A program made the translations under genes and the position numbers. Below, piece after piece: positions 7,539 through 15,426 of a DNA stretch of 64,000 bases (position 1 is its first letter; every line of letters begins with the position of its first letter). This DNA comes from Mucilaginibacter sp. KACC 22773 (GTDB taxonomy: Bacteria; Bacteroidota; Bacteroidia; Sphingobacteriales; Sphingobacteriaceae): assembly GCF_028736215.1 (NCBI RefSeq), contig NZ_CP117883.1, positions 6,262,001 through 6,326,000 of the forward strand. Direction: 5' to 3'. The notes under the pieces were generated by a model, which saw nothing but the letters and a program-made list of their open reading frames with translations, was not told the DNA's origin and searched no databases.

Positions 7539-9287
7539 CTACACTCCTTCCTTAATCCCCGTATGTTTTTTAATAACGGTTGATAGCTGCTGCGGGTTGA
7601 AGGGTTTCAGGATGCAATCGTTAAAGCCGCTGGCCAGCAGGTCGGCAAGCATTTTTTGGTCTACGAGGGAGGCGGTGAAGGCGATGACGGGTACCTGTGG
7701 GTATTTCTTTTTGATTTCGAACACCGCTTCGTAACCGTTCATTACCGGCATTTCCAGGTCGAGCAGTACCACATCATAGTGGGGGAAATCTTCCAGCCGG
7801 GCCAGGGCTTCCACGCCGTCGTAGGCGGCATCAACCGTGGCGCCAAAGCTGGTGAGGGCCTTTTTGGCTACCATCATGTTTATTTTGTTGTCTTCGGCCA
7901 GTAGTACCCTTAGTAATTTAAGGTCGCCGTTGCCCGCTGCGGGCTTTAGCGGTATAGGAAGCGGCGCCGCATCGGCAATGCTAAACGTTAAACCGAACGA
8001 AAACTTGCTGCCCATGCCTTTTTCGCTCTCGAGCGATAGTTTGGACCCCATCATCTGCAATATGCGGTTGCAAATGGTAAGGCCCAGGCCGGTGCCGGTA
8101 AGTTCGCGGGTGCCTTCGTGGTACACCTGCCAAAAGCCCTCAAAAATCTTTTCCTGGTCGGCCTTATCAATGCCGATGCCGGTATCTTCAATCACAAAGT
8201 CGACGGTTATCAGCTTGTCGTTTTTTTTAAGGCAGGTGGCTTTTAGCTTTACGTAGCCGTTGCCGGTAAATTTAAGGGCGTTGGCAAAAATATTGTTGAG
8301 CACCTGCGTAAGGCGCATATCGTCGGCCAGTACCAGGGTATCCAGTTGCCGGTCAATCTCGGCCAGTACCTCCACATTGCTGTTTGCCGATAGCACTTTA
8401 AAGGGCAGGCATACATTGAGCAAAAAGTTGCTTAAATTGATGGTGACGGGGTGCAGTTCCAGTTTGCCGGCTTCTATCTTGTTAAAATCGAGGATATCAT
8501 TTACCTGCTGCAGCATATGGTCGGCCGAGTTTTGGAGGATGCTGATGTACTCGGCCTGGCGCGTGGCCGAGTTTTCCTGTTTCAGCAGGTTTACAATACC
8601 GATGATGCCGTTTAAGGGGGTGCGCAGCTCGTGCCCCATAGTGGCCAGGAACTGGGTTTTGGTATTAATAACCCGGTTGCTTTGGGTAACTATCTCTTCG
8701 ATATACTTTTTTTCGAAAAACGTGTACAACGCCGCCAGCACAATGGTTGAACCCAGCGCCGTAAAGCGGTTAACCAGGGCCAGCCGTGCTGCCTGCCCGG
8801 ACGTAAAACTGGCCAGCGGAGGTACGTAGTTACCAATAACAATACAGGCAACAAAGGCAAATATCATGATGCCCACAAAAATGCCAGGCTTTTTGGCGTG
8901 CTTATGCTTCAGGTCGACAACCAGCGGTACGGCTATCAGGGCAGGGAAAAAGAAGAGGTATTGGTCGGTTTGCAAGCCTTCAAGCAGCACCAGGCACACC
9001 AGCAGCCCGCAGATGACCGAAAATATGGATATGGTAAGGTCTTTAATGGCATCCTGCCATTTTAATACCACAAACATTAAAATAGCCAGACAAAAGCAAG
9101 CCAGCAAAAACGACGACACATACATGCCGATAAAGGCGTCATAAACCGACAAAAACACCCCCAGCGACAGGGCCGAAAGCCCCAGCTGGTAAGTGCGTTT
9201 GGATACTTCCTTTAAATCAAACAAAAGATCCTGGCGCTTAGCGTCCGCATTAACCGGCTGATGGTATTTATCGGTAATTTTATCCAT
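7539..9287 (-). CDS. membrane hybrid histidine kinase with receiver domain
   Basis: The 582-residue protein starts with six hydrophobic segments (about 36-195), then a HisKA dimerisation domain with phospho-accepting H219 in ATMGHELRTPLNG. The ATPase domain shows an N box (NNIFANALKF, 331-340), G1 (EDTGIGI, 367-373) and G2 (GTGLGL, 398-403). A C-terminal receiver domain (about 459-577) has phosphorylatable D510 in VVLLDLEMP and conserved K561. It should sense a signal through its membrane part, autophosphorylate, and pass phosphate to its own receiver; no separate response regulator or output domain lies nearby. It stands alone, with a dispersed repeat upstream. The ligand is unknown. Confidence 0.93.
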   Translation of the reverse strand: MDKITDKYHQPVNADAKRQDLLFDLKEVSKRTYQLGLSALSLGVFLSVYDAFIGMYVSSFLLACFCLAILMFVVLKWQDAIKDLTISIFSVICGLLVCLVLLEGLQTDQYLFFFPALIAVPLVVDLKHKHAKKPGIFVGIMIFAFVACIVIGNYVPPLASFTSGQAARLALVNRFTALGSTIVLAALYTFFEKKYIEEIVTQSNRVINTKTQFLATMGHELRTPLNGIIGIVNLLKQENSATRQAEYISILQNSADHMLQQVNDILDFNKIEAGKLELHPVTINLSNFLLNVCLPFKVLSANSNVEVLAEIDRQLDTLVLADDMRLTQVLNNIFANALKFTGNGYVKLKATCLKKNDKLITVDFVIEDTGIGIDKADQEKIFEGFWQVYHEGTRELTGTGLGLTICNRILQMMGSKLSLESEKGMGSKFSFGLTFSIADAAPLPIPLKPAAGNGDLKLLRVLLAEDNKINMMVAKKALTSFGATVDAAYDGVEALARLEDFPHYDVVLLDLEMPVMNGYEAVFEIKKKYPQVPVIAFTASLVDQKMLADLLASGFNDCILKPFNPQQLSTVIKKHTGIKEGV

Positions 9288-9447
9288 AGGGGTAAGCAGG
9301 CCCGCTGCTTTGATTAAATGTGATGTTTGTATTTTGCCAAAAGAATTTTACCTGTTGTAAGTGAAGCACTTACAACCGCGTGTAACAAGTATTTGACTTT
9401 GTAAAAGTACTTATATATTCTTGAAAAATTGTAATGGGAATGGGCAT

Positions 9448-9617
9448 GGCTGCGACGACTCACCCCGACGAGGCTGCGCCCGTCTGCCCCTCTCTCCGAC
9501 TGCGTCGCATAGAGGGGCGAAAAAATTATTTCTTCCTTTCATCAACCCTCTTTGCGGCTTCAGCCGGAGAGAGGGTGGCCCAGCGTAGCGTCGGCCGGGT
9601 GAGTCGTAGCCGGCGTT
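9448..9617. repeat. dispersed palindromic repeat A, copy 1
   Basis: This element begins with CGACTCACCCCG and CCCTCTCTCCG, has a central AT-rich spacer, and ends with GGAGAGAGGGTGG and GCCGGGTGAGTCGTAGCC. The two ends are imperfect inverted repeats of each other. Related copies lie at 11212, 19804, 61330 and 61536. It fills most of the 9288-9690 gap between the histidine kinase and the beta-propeller gene. No coding capacity is seen. Confidence 0.75.
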
Positions 9618-9690
9618 CCCCTTTGTAACAAAACTTTAACCTAATTTAACTATTATAAGTTTGGTGGTTTGCGTTTGCTTTCTTTATTTT

Positions 9691-11181
9691 ATGAAATTAA
9701 TGCTGACATTGTTATACCCACCCAAAACCGGTAAGCTATTGCTGCTTACCTGCTTTTTAGTTTTCGTGTTTCCCGCGGTAGTTTGCGCGCAAAATCTTTT
9801 TTTGCAAAAGATTGAACTGTGCAGCGCCGAAAATTATTGTATCGACTGCGGCAGCCCCAAAGCTACCTGCAGCCAGTTTACGCTCGACCAGCTGTGCGAC
9901 CGTATTAACCGCAAATATTCGTTTAAAGATGCCAATGGCTCGCTCACTTTCCAGGTACTGGTTGAGCCTTCGGGCTTTAGCTGCGTGCTAAGCCATACCG
10001 ATGTTACCAACAGCCCCCTTACCGCCGATATCATTCGCCTGCTAAACGGCAGCCTGTGGAAAGCCGCTGTTGACCATGGCAAACGGGTGGCATCATCGGT
10101 AAATGTGCAGTTTAAGATTGCTTTTGGCCGAATTTCGGCCCAGATGCTGCGGATGGACCTGGAGCAGATGAAACCGGCCGGCCCGCCAACAATTTATAAT
10201 ACCAGTACCCAATATACCAACCCATCGCTCAATAGCTATGAGTTTACCAAGTGGACCAAATACGATTCGCCGCTGCCCGATAACGTAAGCCAATCAAGCG
10301 CGGTTGATGCCACCGACGTACTTTGGTACGCCACCGCCCACGGCCTTACCCGTTTTGATGGCAGCACCTTTAACCCGGTTAATGAATACAACTCGCCCTT
10401 TACGTCCGAAACGGCTGTGCAGGAAATTACTGTTGATAAGGAGAACGCCAAATGGGCCTATATTGATAACGGCATATACAAATGCACCGATGCAGGCTGG
10501 CAGGTGTACGATTTTAAAAAGTTTATAAAAAGCCCGGTCACCAGTATTATAAAAAGCCGCAACGGCGAACTGCTGTTTACCACCAAAGATGGTATGGTAG
10601 TAGTGCGTAAAGATAAAGTGGTGGTGCTGAACAAGAAAACCATCCCGCTGCTGCCCTCAAGTAACGTAACTTTTGCCTATGTGGATAATCGCAAACGCCT
10701 GTGGATTGGCACATCAAAGGGCACTATCCTCATCGAGAAAGACCTGCTGCCAACTACTTTTACCACATCCGATTCGCCACTGAAAAACGCCAGCATATCC
10801 GGCGCCGCCGAAGATGAGCAGGGCAACCTCTATTTCTCGCTGATAAGCACCGCCAAAGCCTCGGCCGACGATGATAACGAAGGCATCGCGGTACTACGCC
10901 CCGATGGCACCTGGCTGCATTTAACCGACAAAAACTCGGGCATGCCATCAAACCACGTAACCAGCATTATGTACGATAAGTTTGAACACGTACTATGGCT
11001 GGGTACCGATCAATCGGGCCTGGTGCGGTACGATTTAAAAAACAGCTGGGAAAACTATAACAACGCCAACTCGCCCGCTCCCGGCTTTAAAATTTACCAG
11101 GTAGTGCAGGATTCCAAAGGGGTTATTTATGTTACCACGGCCAATGGTTTGATGCGGATCAGGAAAAGAGGAACGTTTTGA
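9691..11181 (+). CDS. secreted beta-propeller protein (two-component-regulator propeller repeats)
   Basis: I chose ATG 9691 because the following 34 residues form a good signal peptide (KLLLLTCFLVFVFPAVVCAQ), whereas the frame upstream starts only at a TTG. The 496-residue product has at least four propeller repeats of the type LW(Y/I/L)GT..G(L/T)..(F/Y)D, for example VLWYATAHGLTRFD, RLWIGTSKGTILIEKD and VLWLGTDQSGLVRYD. Such repeats form the periplasmic sensor of Bacteroidota hybrid kinases. Here no kinase domain follows, so it is a free periplasmic or surface propeller. The first 130 residues contain several cysteines. Function is unknown; ligand binding is inferred. Confidence 0.85.
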   Translation: MKLMLTLLYPPKTGKLLLLTCFLVFVFPAVVCAQNLFLQKIELCSAENYCIDCGSPKATCSQFTLDQLCDRINRKYSFKDANGSLTFQVLVEPSGFSCVLSHTDVTNSPLTADIIRLLNGSLWKAAVDHGKRVASSVNVQFKIAFGRISAQMLRMDLEQMKPAGPPTIYNTSTQYTNPSLNSYEFTKWTKYDSPLPDNVSQSSAVDATDVLWYATAHGLTRFDGSTFNPVNEYNSPFTSETAVQEITVDKENAKWAYIDNGIYKCTDAGWQVYDFKKFIKSPVTSIIKSRNGELLFTTKDGMVVVRKDKVVVLNKKTIPLLPSSNVTFAYVDNRKRLWIGTSKGTILIEKDLLPTTFTTSDSPLKNASISGAAEDEQGNLYFSLISTAKASADDDNEGIAVLRPDGTWLHLTDKNSGMPSNHVTSIMYDKFEHVLWLGTDQSGLVRYDLKNSWENYNNANSPAPGFKIYQVVQDSKGVIYVTTANGLMRIRKRGTF

Positions 11182-11211
11182 GGTTCGGGTTGAGATAGAA
11201 TTAGCCGGGAA

Positions 11212-11400
11212 GAACGCTGGCTAAGACTCACCCGCCCGACGCTGCGCTGGGGCACCCTCTCTTCAACTTCGTTGGAAAGAGGGGCTTGAACGACTGGTAC
11301 TTGATCTAAAAAATTAAATAAAACGCTTCCAGGCCCCTCTTTCCGGCAAAGCCGAAGAGAGGGTGGCGGGCGCAGCCTCGCCGGGTGAGTCTTCGCCGCC
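11212..11400. repeat. dispersed palindromic repeat A, copy 2
   Basis: The left end reads GAACGCTGGCTAAGACTCACC and CACCCTCTCTTC; the right end reads CGAAGAGAGGGTGGCGGGC and GCCGGGTGAGTCTTCGCC. The ends pair imperfectly and flank an AT-rich centre. It lies directly after the beta-propeller gene and before the heptanucleotide repeat. Confidence 0.75.
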
Positions 11401-11405
11401 AAACC

Positions 11406-11476
11406 CTACTTACTACTTACTACTTACTACTTACTACTTACTACTTACTACTTACTACTTACTACTTACTACTTAC
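11406..11476. repeat. heptanucleotide tandem repeat, about 10 copies of CTTACTA
   Basis: The 7-bp unit is repeated perfectly about ten times and its last bases form the stop codon of the - strand stress-protein gene. The unit length is not a multiple of three, so copy-number changes would not preserve a reading frame; here they would alter only the 3' untranslated region and possibly the stop position. It is too short and spacer-free to be a CRISPR array. Confidence 0.9.
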
Positions 11477-11874
11477 ATCCCCCTCAACCTCACATCATCC
11501 GCCACAATCCGCTCTATCATTATACTGCGTGTGCCGGTGGTATTTTCGTCAAAAGCATTTACATCTATAGCGCCGTAATTGTTAAGTGCGTCAACAGCCT
11601 CCTGCGCCAGCCTGGCCGATGGGGCGTGCACCGTTACAATGGTGCCGTTACGGCCTGCCGTGGCATGGGCTTCGGCCTCGTGTTGGTTATCAAACAGGTG
11701 GTTAAAAAACGCGGCTATACGGTCAATGGTACCGGGCTCGTGCACCTCATGGCCGGGCAGGGCTTTGTGGGTGTGCTGGTCTAAACTATCGGCGTCAAAC
11801 TCGTTGCCCAACAAGTACTCGCACACATCGTCGGCAAGGGTAATATCTTCAAAAATACCTACTACTGTAATCAT
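11473..11874 (-). CDS. general-stress-protein-17M-like small protein
   Basis: The 133-residue protein begins with MITVVGIFEDITLADDV, resembling the ferredoxin-like N-terminal domain of general stress protein 17M / YflT-type proteins, which have a beta-strand-helix layout of short-term stress proteins. The middle is rich in histidine, glutamate and asparagine, and a second similar segment (TIVTVHAPSARLAQEAVDAL) follows. No signal peptide or membrane span is present. It is a single gene. Its stop codon lies at the edge of the heptanucleotide repeat. The family link is moderate and the biochemical role is unknown. Confidence 0.65.
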   Translation of the reverse strand: MITVVGIFEDITLADDVCEYLLGNEFDADSLDQHTHKALPGHEVHEPGTIDRIAAFFNHLFDNQHEAEAHATAGRNGTIVTVHAPSARLAQEAVDALNNYGAIDVNAFDENTTGTRSIMIERIVADDVRLRGM

Positions 11875-12029
11875 ACGTTAGTAATAGGTAGTTGGAGTAA
11901 ATTGTTTGAGGGGTTGAGTCGGAAAGTCCGGAAGTCGGAAAGTCCGGAAAGTCCGGAAAGTCAAAAGCAGCCACTACACAAATAATTCAAAAGTCTCAAA
12001 TCTCATATCTAACATCTCATATCTAAAAC

Positions 12030-12155
12030 AGGGCGTTTCCCGCTGGTAGAAGCGGGCCGGGCTTTCCCCTCATACGTGCACATGGCCTTAGCCACGGCCA
12101 ACACTTATGCCCCGCGCGGCCGGTATCCGGTACAGTCCCTAACGCTGAGGTTGGG
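12030..12155 (+). repeat. dispersed repeat F, copy 2 (in the 11875-12257 gap)
   Basis: The segment starts GGGCGTTTCCCGCTGGTAG, continues with GGGCCGGGCTTTCC and a GGCCTTAGCCACGGCC block, and ends CAGTCCCTAACGCTGAGG. It is the opposite-orientation relative of the element at 7137-7243. Upstream in the same gap (about 11925-11962) the motif GGAAAGTCC is repeated four times in near tandem. No gene is seen in the gap. Confidence 0.45.
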
Positions 12156-12257
12156 GCGAAGATGTTAGATTTGCTCCCCCCGGTGATTTTTTGTTATCGG
12201 GTAGGCGAACAGGTTTTCTTTTTCTATTTTAGGATCGGCCCTTATGGGGTGTATTTT

Positions 12258-13157
12258 ATGGCGAAAATAAAAAACACGCTTTCTTATTACACAGAAATCA
12301 ACGATTTTCTGGCCTCTATCCCATGGCCAGGACGCACAACCGATCCGGATTTTTACTGCCTGAGGCTAAAGCCACTTGATCAGGACCTGCAGATATACCG
12401 CCCACCTTTTAAACGTTCATTTTATTTTTTTGCGTTGCTGTTCAATTCCGGCAAAATCGAGGTTAACTACGGCGATCAAACCATTCACGATCCTGACTCT
12501 TATCTTGTTTTTCATTCGCCCAATCTTGTATATAGCTTTGCACATAACAATGCCCTGGAGGGTTATGTAATTTATTTTAAGCCCAAATGCTTCTCCTTCT
12601 TTAAACCAGACTTTCACCAGCAATTCCCCCTTTTTAATGTGTTACATACCAACCTGTTTAGGTTTGGCCATGACACATTTAAACAGTTGGCGCCACATTT
12701 TGAAACTGTATTTACCAGCTATGAAAGGTCGGCCAAGGCACAGCATATCGAAGCAAGAATAAAATTGCTTGGCTTGTTATATTACCTGGAAGATTTTGCA
12801 TTAGAAAAGAAAGAGGATATCCCAGTGGCCACAGCGCAGCAAATCCTGTTGCGTAAATTTATGCAATTAATTGATAATCACTATATCAATAAGCGCACCG
12901 TACAGGAATATGCAGATCTGCTTTCGGTTACCGCTAATTACCTATCCCAATCTATCAAGCATGTTTCGGGCAAAAATGCGCTTGCTTTTATTGCCGAACG
13001 CCTGGCCCGCGAAGCCAGATCGCTCATACAGTACACCGATTTTACGGTAGCCGAGATTGCCTATCAACTCAACTTTTCGGACCCGGCTAATTTTGGCAAA
13101 TTCTTTAAAAAGCATGTAGGTTTATCGCCTTCGGAGTTCCGGAACCAACGCAGGTAA
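12258..13157 (+). CDS. AraC-family transcriptional regulator
   Basis: I chose ATG 12258 because the frame upstream of it is hydrophobic, non-protein-like and overlaps repeat F. The 299-residue product has an N-terminal cupin-like sensing region and a C-terminal AraC DNA-binding domain with two helix-turn-helices, seen as TVQEYADLLSVTANYLSQSI and TVAEIAYQLNFSDPANFGKF, closing with GLSPSEFRNQ. It should bind DNA as an activator responding to a small molecule. The YdeI-like gene follows after an 84-base gap on the same strand and may be a target. The ligand is unknown. Confidence 0.9.
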   Translation: MAKIKNTLSYYTEINDFLASIPWPGRTTDPDFYCLRLKPLDQDLQIYRPPFKRSFYFFALLFNSGKIEVNYGDQTIHDPDSYLVFHSPNLVYSFAHNNALEGYVIYFKPKCFSFFKPDFHQQFPLFNVLHTNLFRFGHDTFKQLAPHFETVFTSYERSAKAQHIEARIKLLGLLYYLEDFALEKKEDIPVATAQQILLRKFMQLIDNHYINKRTVQEYADLLSVTANYLSQSIKHVSGKNALAFIAERLAREARSLIQYTDFTVAEIAYQLNFSDPANFGKFFKKHVGLSPSEFRNQRR

Positions 13158-13241
13158 TTAAATTGACCTGTTTATCCAAGTTTTCGACCAAATCTTCCGC
13201 ATAAGTTTAAGTTTTTTTGTGACAATAAATTAACTAACGTT

Positions 13242-13856
13242 ATGAACTACAACCCTGCTGTGGATGCTTACATAAATAACTCGGAAGATTTTGCAAAACC
13301 TATTCTTGAGCACTGGCGCCGCCTTATTCATGAACATTGCCCTAATGCCGAAGAGGCTATAAAATGGAGCCTGCCCCATTTTGAATACAACAACGATAAC
13401 ATGTGTGTAGTGGCATCCTATAAAAATCATTGCTCTTTTACGTTCCTGAAGGCCGAATTGATGACCGACCCACGTTTGAAGGCAAGTAAGGCCCTTAAAC
13501 CAATTCAACGATTTTTAGGAAAGATCAGCCAAATAAGCGACCTGCCGCCCGACGATGAATTTATAGCCATGCTTAAAGAAGCCATGCAGTTAAACGAAAA
13601 AGGCATCAGGATAAAAAGAGACAAGCCCGAATCTGATAAACCCAGGGTACTGGTAACGCCCGATTATTTGCTGGCCGCATTAGTAGCTAACCCCAAAGCA
13701 AAGGAAGTTTTTGAAAGCAAATCCAACTCATTCCGCAAGGAATATATAGTTTGGATTACCGATGCCAAAACCGACGAAACACGACAAAAAAGAATAAATG
13801 AAGCTTTAGAATGGATAGCCGAAGGAAAAGGCAGATTTTGGAAACACCAAAAATAG
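13242..13856 (+). CDS. YdeI/OmpD-associated (DUF1801) family protein
   Basis: The 204-residue protein has an N-terminal DUF1801-like domain (about 1-115), with the family block EEAIKWSLPHF (37-47), and a C-terminal YdeI/OmdA-type segment containing SFRKEYIVWITDAKTDETRQ and the ending GRFWKHQK. In enterobacteria YdeI proteins are linked to resistance to cationic peptides and bacteriocins, but the mechanism is not known. There is no signal peptide. The start follows a 3-base gap after AACGTT without a strong ribosome binding site. It lies directly after the AraC regulator. Confidence 0.85.
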   Translation: MNYNPAVDAYINNSEDFAKPILEHWRRLIHEHCPNAEEAIKWSLPHFEYNNDNMCVVASYKNHCSFTFLKAELMTDPRLKASKALKPIQRFLGKISQISDLPPDDEFIAMLKEAMQLNEKGIRIKRDKPESDKPRVLVTPDYLLAALVANPKAKEVFESKSNSFRKEYIVWITDAKTDETRQKRINEALEWIAEGKGRFWKHQK

Positions 13857-13893
13857 ATATCTTAAAATATCATACCATCCTGCCCTAAAAATA

Positions 13894-14085
13894 TTGGAAA
13901 ATAGAAACTTGAAGAGCAGCCCGTTATCCGAAGCCGGAAAGTTTGGAACTTATAAACATCCGGGAGTTGCATGTTTATTACTTTGCATGGCGTTTACCTA
14001 TCAGTGTACGGAAATAACGCCAACAACCGACAAAACAAAGATGACAACGGGCGAATTTACCGCGCCACCCGGTTTCAGGGATTAA
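13894..14085 (+). CDS. doubtful 63-residue ORF
   Basis: An open frame from TTG 13894 to TAA 14083-14085 has a hydrophobic stretch (GVACLLLCMAFTYQC) followed by a polar tail, which resembles a lipoprotein signal but lacks a good initiation site. It overlaps the 3' end of the convergent peptidase E gene by 11 bases. I do not recognise it; it may be a decayed lipoprotein fragment or chance. Confidence 0.2.
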   Translation: MENRNLKSSPLSEAGKFGTYKHPGVACLLLCMAFTYQCTEITPTTDKTKMTTGEFTAPPGFRD

Positions 14086-14740
14086 ACAGCTTCCAGTGTC
14101 CTTCGCTAATAACCTCAATGCTGTCGTCAGTCACTTTTATGGCTGTCTGATCATCAATCGCGTATGAAGGTACTGCTATCGTAGCGGCCAGTTTTTGAAT
14201 ATTGTCCATAGAATTCGTCGGAAACCATTCATGATCTAAATGAGGGTGTAATGCAAAATCAACCAGTTTCAGCGACTTATCGCTTTCGGCCGGTAAATTA
14301 TGGTTGCCATAGGTGGTTCCAAAGCGGGTCATGATCATGCTTCCGGCGCTTAAGCCCACATACACTATCCTTTGCAACAACGAGGGCAAAAGTTTTGCCA
14401 GGCCCGATTGCTGCATCCAGTAACACAAGTACTGGCAATCGCCCCCGCCAACCAGCAAAGCGTCAGTCTCCTGCAACATGGGCAGCCAAAGCTCTTGTTT
14501 GATGCTTGGTAGTGCAGTAAGTTCCAGTATTCCTAAGGATTTCCAACCCAGATCGCAGAAAGGGTCGCCTAACTGCCCGCAAATTACCTTGCGTGATATA
14601 TCGGCCCCGCCGGCTATGGCGTATATTGCGGTAGGGATAAAAAGGGCGCTGGCTTCGGCAACAGGTTTCCTTAGTAATTCAACGAGCGCGTTATGAATAC
14701 TCGCATTGCTTATGCCTGCAGAAGTGAGAAGCAGCTTCAT
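14075..14740 (-). CDS. peptidase E-like (family S51) protease
   Basis: The 221-residue protein matches the dipeptidase E / cyanophycinase family in length and motifs: GGGDCQYL (98-105) and the nucleophile elbow GLSAGS with S131, followed by DFALHPHLDHEW carrying the family histidine. PepE cleaves N-terminal aspartyl dipeptides in the cytoplasm. No signal peptide is present. It stands alone on the - strand between unrelated + strand genes. Confidence 0.87.
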   Translation of the reverse strand: MKLLLTSAGISNASIHNALVELLRKPVAEASALFIPTAIYAIAGGADISRKVICGQLGDPFCDLGWKSLGILELTALPSIKQELWLPMLQETDALLVGGGDCQYLCYWMQQSGLAKLLPSLLQRIVYVGLSAGSMIMTRFGTTYGNHNLPAESDKSLKLVDFALHPHLDHEWFPTNSMDNIQKLAATIAVPSYAIDDQTAIKVTDDSIEVISEGHWKLFNP

Positions 14741-14800
14741 AATGTTTCAAATTAACGGGTTAAAATAATTATATAAAATTAAAATACAGGAAGCAAAAGC

Positions 14801-15003
14801 ATGTGGGGCAATCGCGCCAATATGGAGGTGTTTTGCGGCGATATGCACATTGGTATAGAGCTGTTTAATGTACTTTTTTAGGAATCCGTAAAGAATGGCT
14901 GGTGACACCTGAGTTCAAACCTTGCGATCAAATGAAAGAACACATTTTCTCAGCGCTTGTCCAATTTCAAAAACCTCAATTGTTATCGGGTTATAATTCA
15001 TAA
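14801..15003 (+). pseudogene. possible broken gene fragment before the YciI gene
   Basis: From ATG 14801 one frame reads a protein-like 25 residues containing NMEVFCGDMHIGIELFNVLF, then stops. A second frame, entered around the T-run at 14874-14879, continues protein-like with EWLVTPEFKPCDQMKEHIF to a TAA at 15001-15003. A frameshift in the T-run would join the two. I do not recognise the family. The rest of the 14741-15030 gap holds nothing else I can support. Confidence 0.25.
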
Positions 15004-15030
15004 ATTCAGTAACAATTAAAGCTTAAAAAA

Positions 15031-15384
15031 ATGAACGAGTACGCGTTAATTATGAGACACGAGGATGGCACAAAGATAGCCTCGCCGGAGCAAATGCAAA
15101 TATGGATGAAACAAACCATGGACTGGATTGGCAGTATTGCCGCCCAAAACAAATTTGTTAGCGGTACGGGCCTGCCTTTTGATGATGCCCGTGTGGTACA
15201 CGCCAACAAAATGGTTACCAATGGCCCCTTTGGCGAGATTAAGGAAACTATAGGTGGTTTTATTGTGGTGAGGGCCGAATCTGCAGACGAGGCGGCTGAA
15301 TTTGCAAAAGGCTGCCCGGTTTTGCAAGGCGAAGGCAATACGATGGAAGTGCGCCGCATTGCCAAAAATGATGGGGCACACTAA
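15031..15384 (+). CDS. YciI/DGPF-family protein (YCII-related domain)
   Basis: The 117-residue protein has the YCII ferredoxin-like fold signature, including the family block VTNGPFGEIKETIGGF (75-90), where NGPFGE corresponds to the DGPF motif, and a final ALVLREVRR-like strand (NTMEVRRIAK). DGPF proteins are typically encoded beside ECF42-type sigma factors, as here, where the sigma gene follows at once. The molecular role is not established; some members are enzyme-like. A hairpin terminator lies between this stop and the sigma start. Confidence 0.88.
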   Translation: MNEYALIMRHEDGTKIASPEQMQIWMKQTMDWIGSIAAQNKFVSGTGLPFDDARVVHANKMVTNGPFGEIKETIGGFIVVRAESADEAAEFAKGCPVLQGEGNTMEVRRIAKNDGAH

Positions 15385-15392
15385 AAGCTAAA

Positions 15393-15420
15393 AAAGCCTC
15401 TGTACATTTACAGGGGCTTT
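15393..15420 (+). terminator. hairpin between YciI gene and sigma gene
   Basis: AAAGCCTCTGTA (15393-15404) pairs with TACAGGGGCTTT (15409-15420), 12 bp with one G-U pair and a 4-base loop. The T-tract is short (CTTTCCGTTT), and the sigma start is at 15427. It may act as partial terminator or attenuator that lowers sigma expression relative to the YciI protein. Confidence 0.55.
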
Positions 15421-15426
15421 CCGTTT

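Noticed and set aside
8260-8829. Open frame on the + strand, 189 codons, in the histidine kinase region
   Set aside because: It lies entirely opposite the hybrid kinase gene, its translation is low-complexity serine/arginine-rich and lacks any domain, so it is a shadow of the real gene.
11406-11476. Possible CRISPR array
   Set aside because: The repeat unit is 7 bp without spacers, so it is a simple tandem repeat. No cas genes are present.
11579-11881. Open frame opposite the stress-protein gene
   Set aside because: It mirrors the codon pattern of the - strand gene and has an alanine/serine/tryptophan-rich translation without support.
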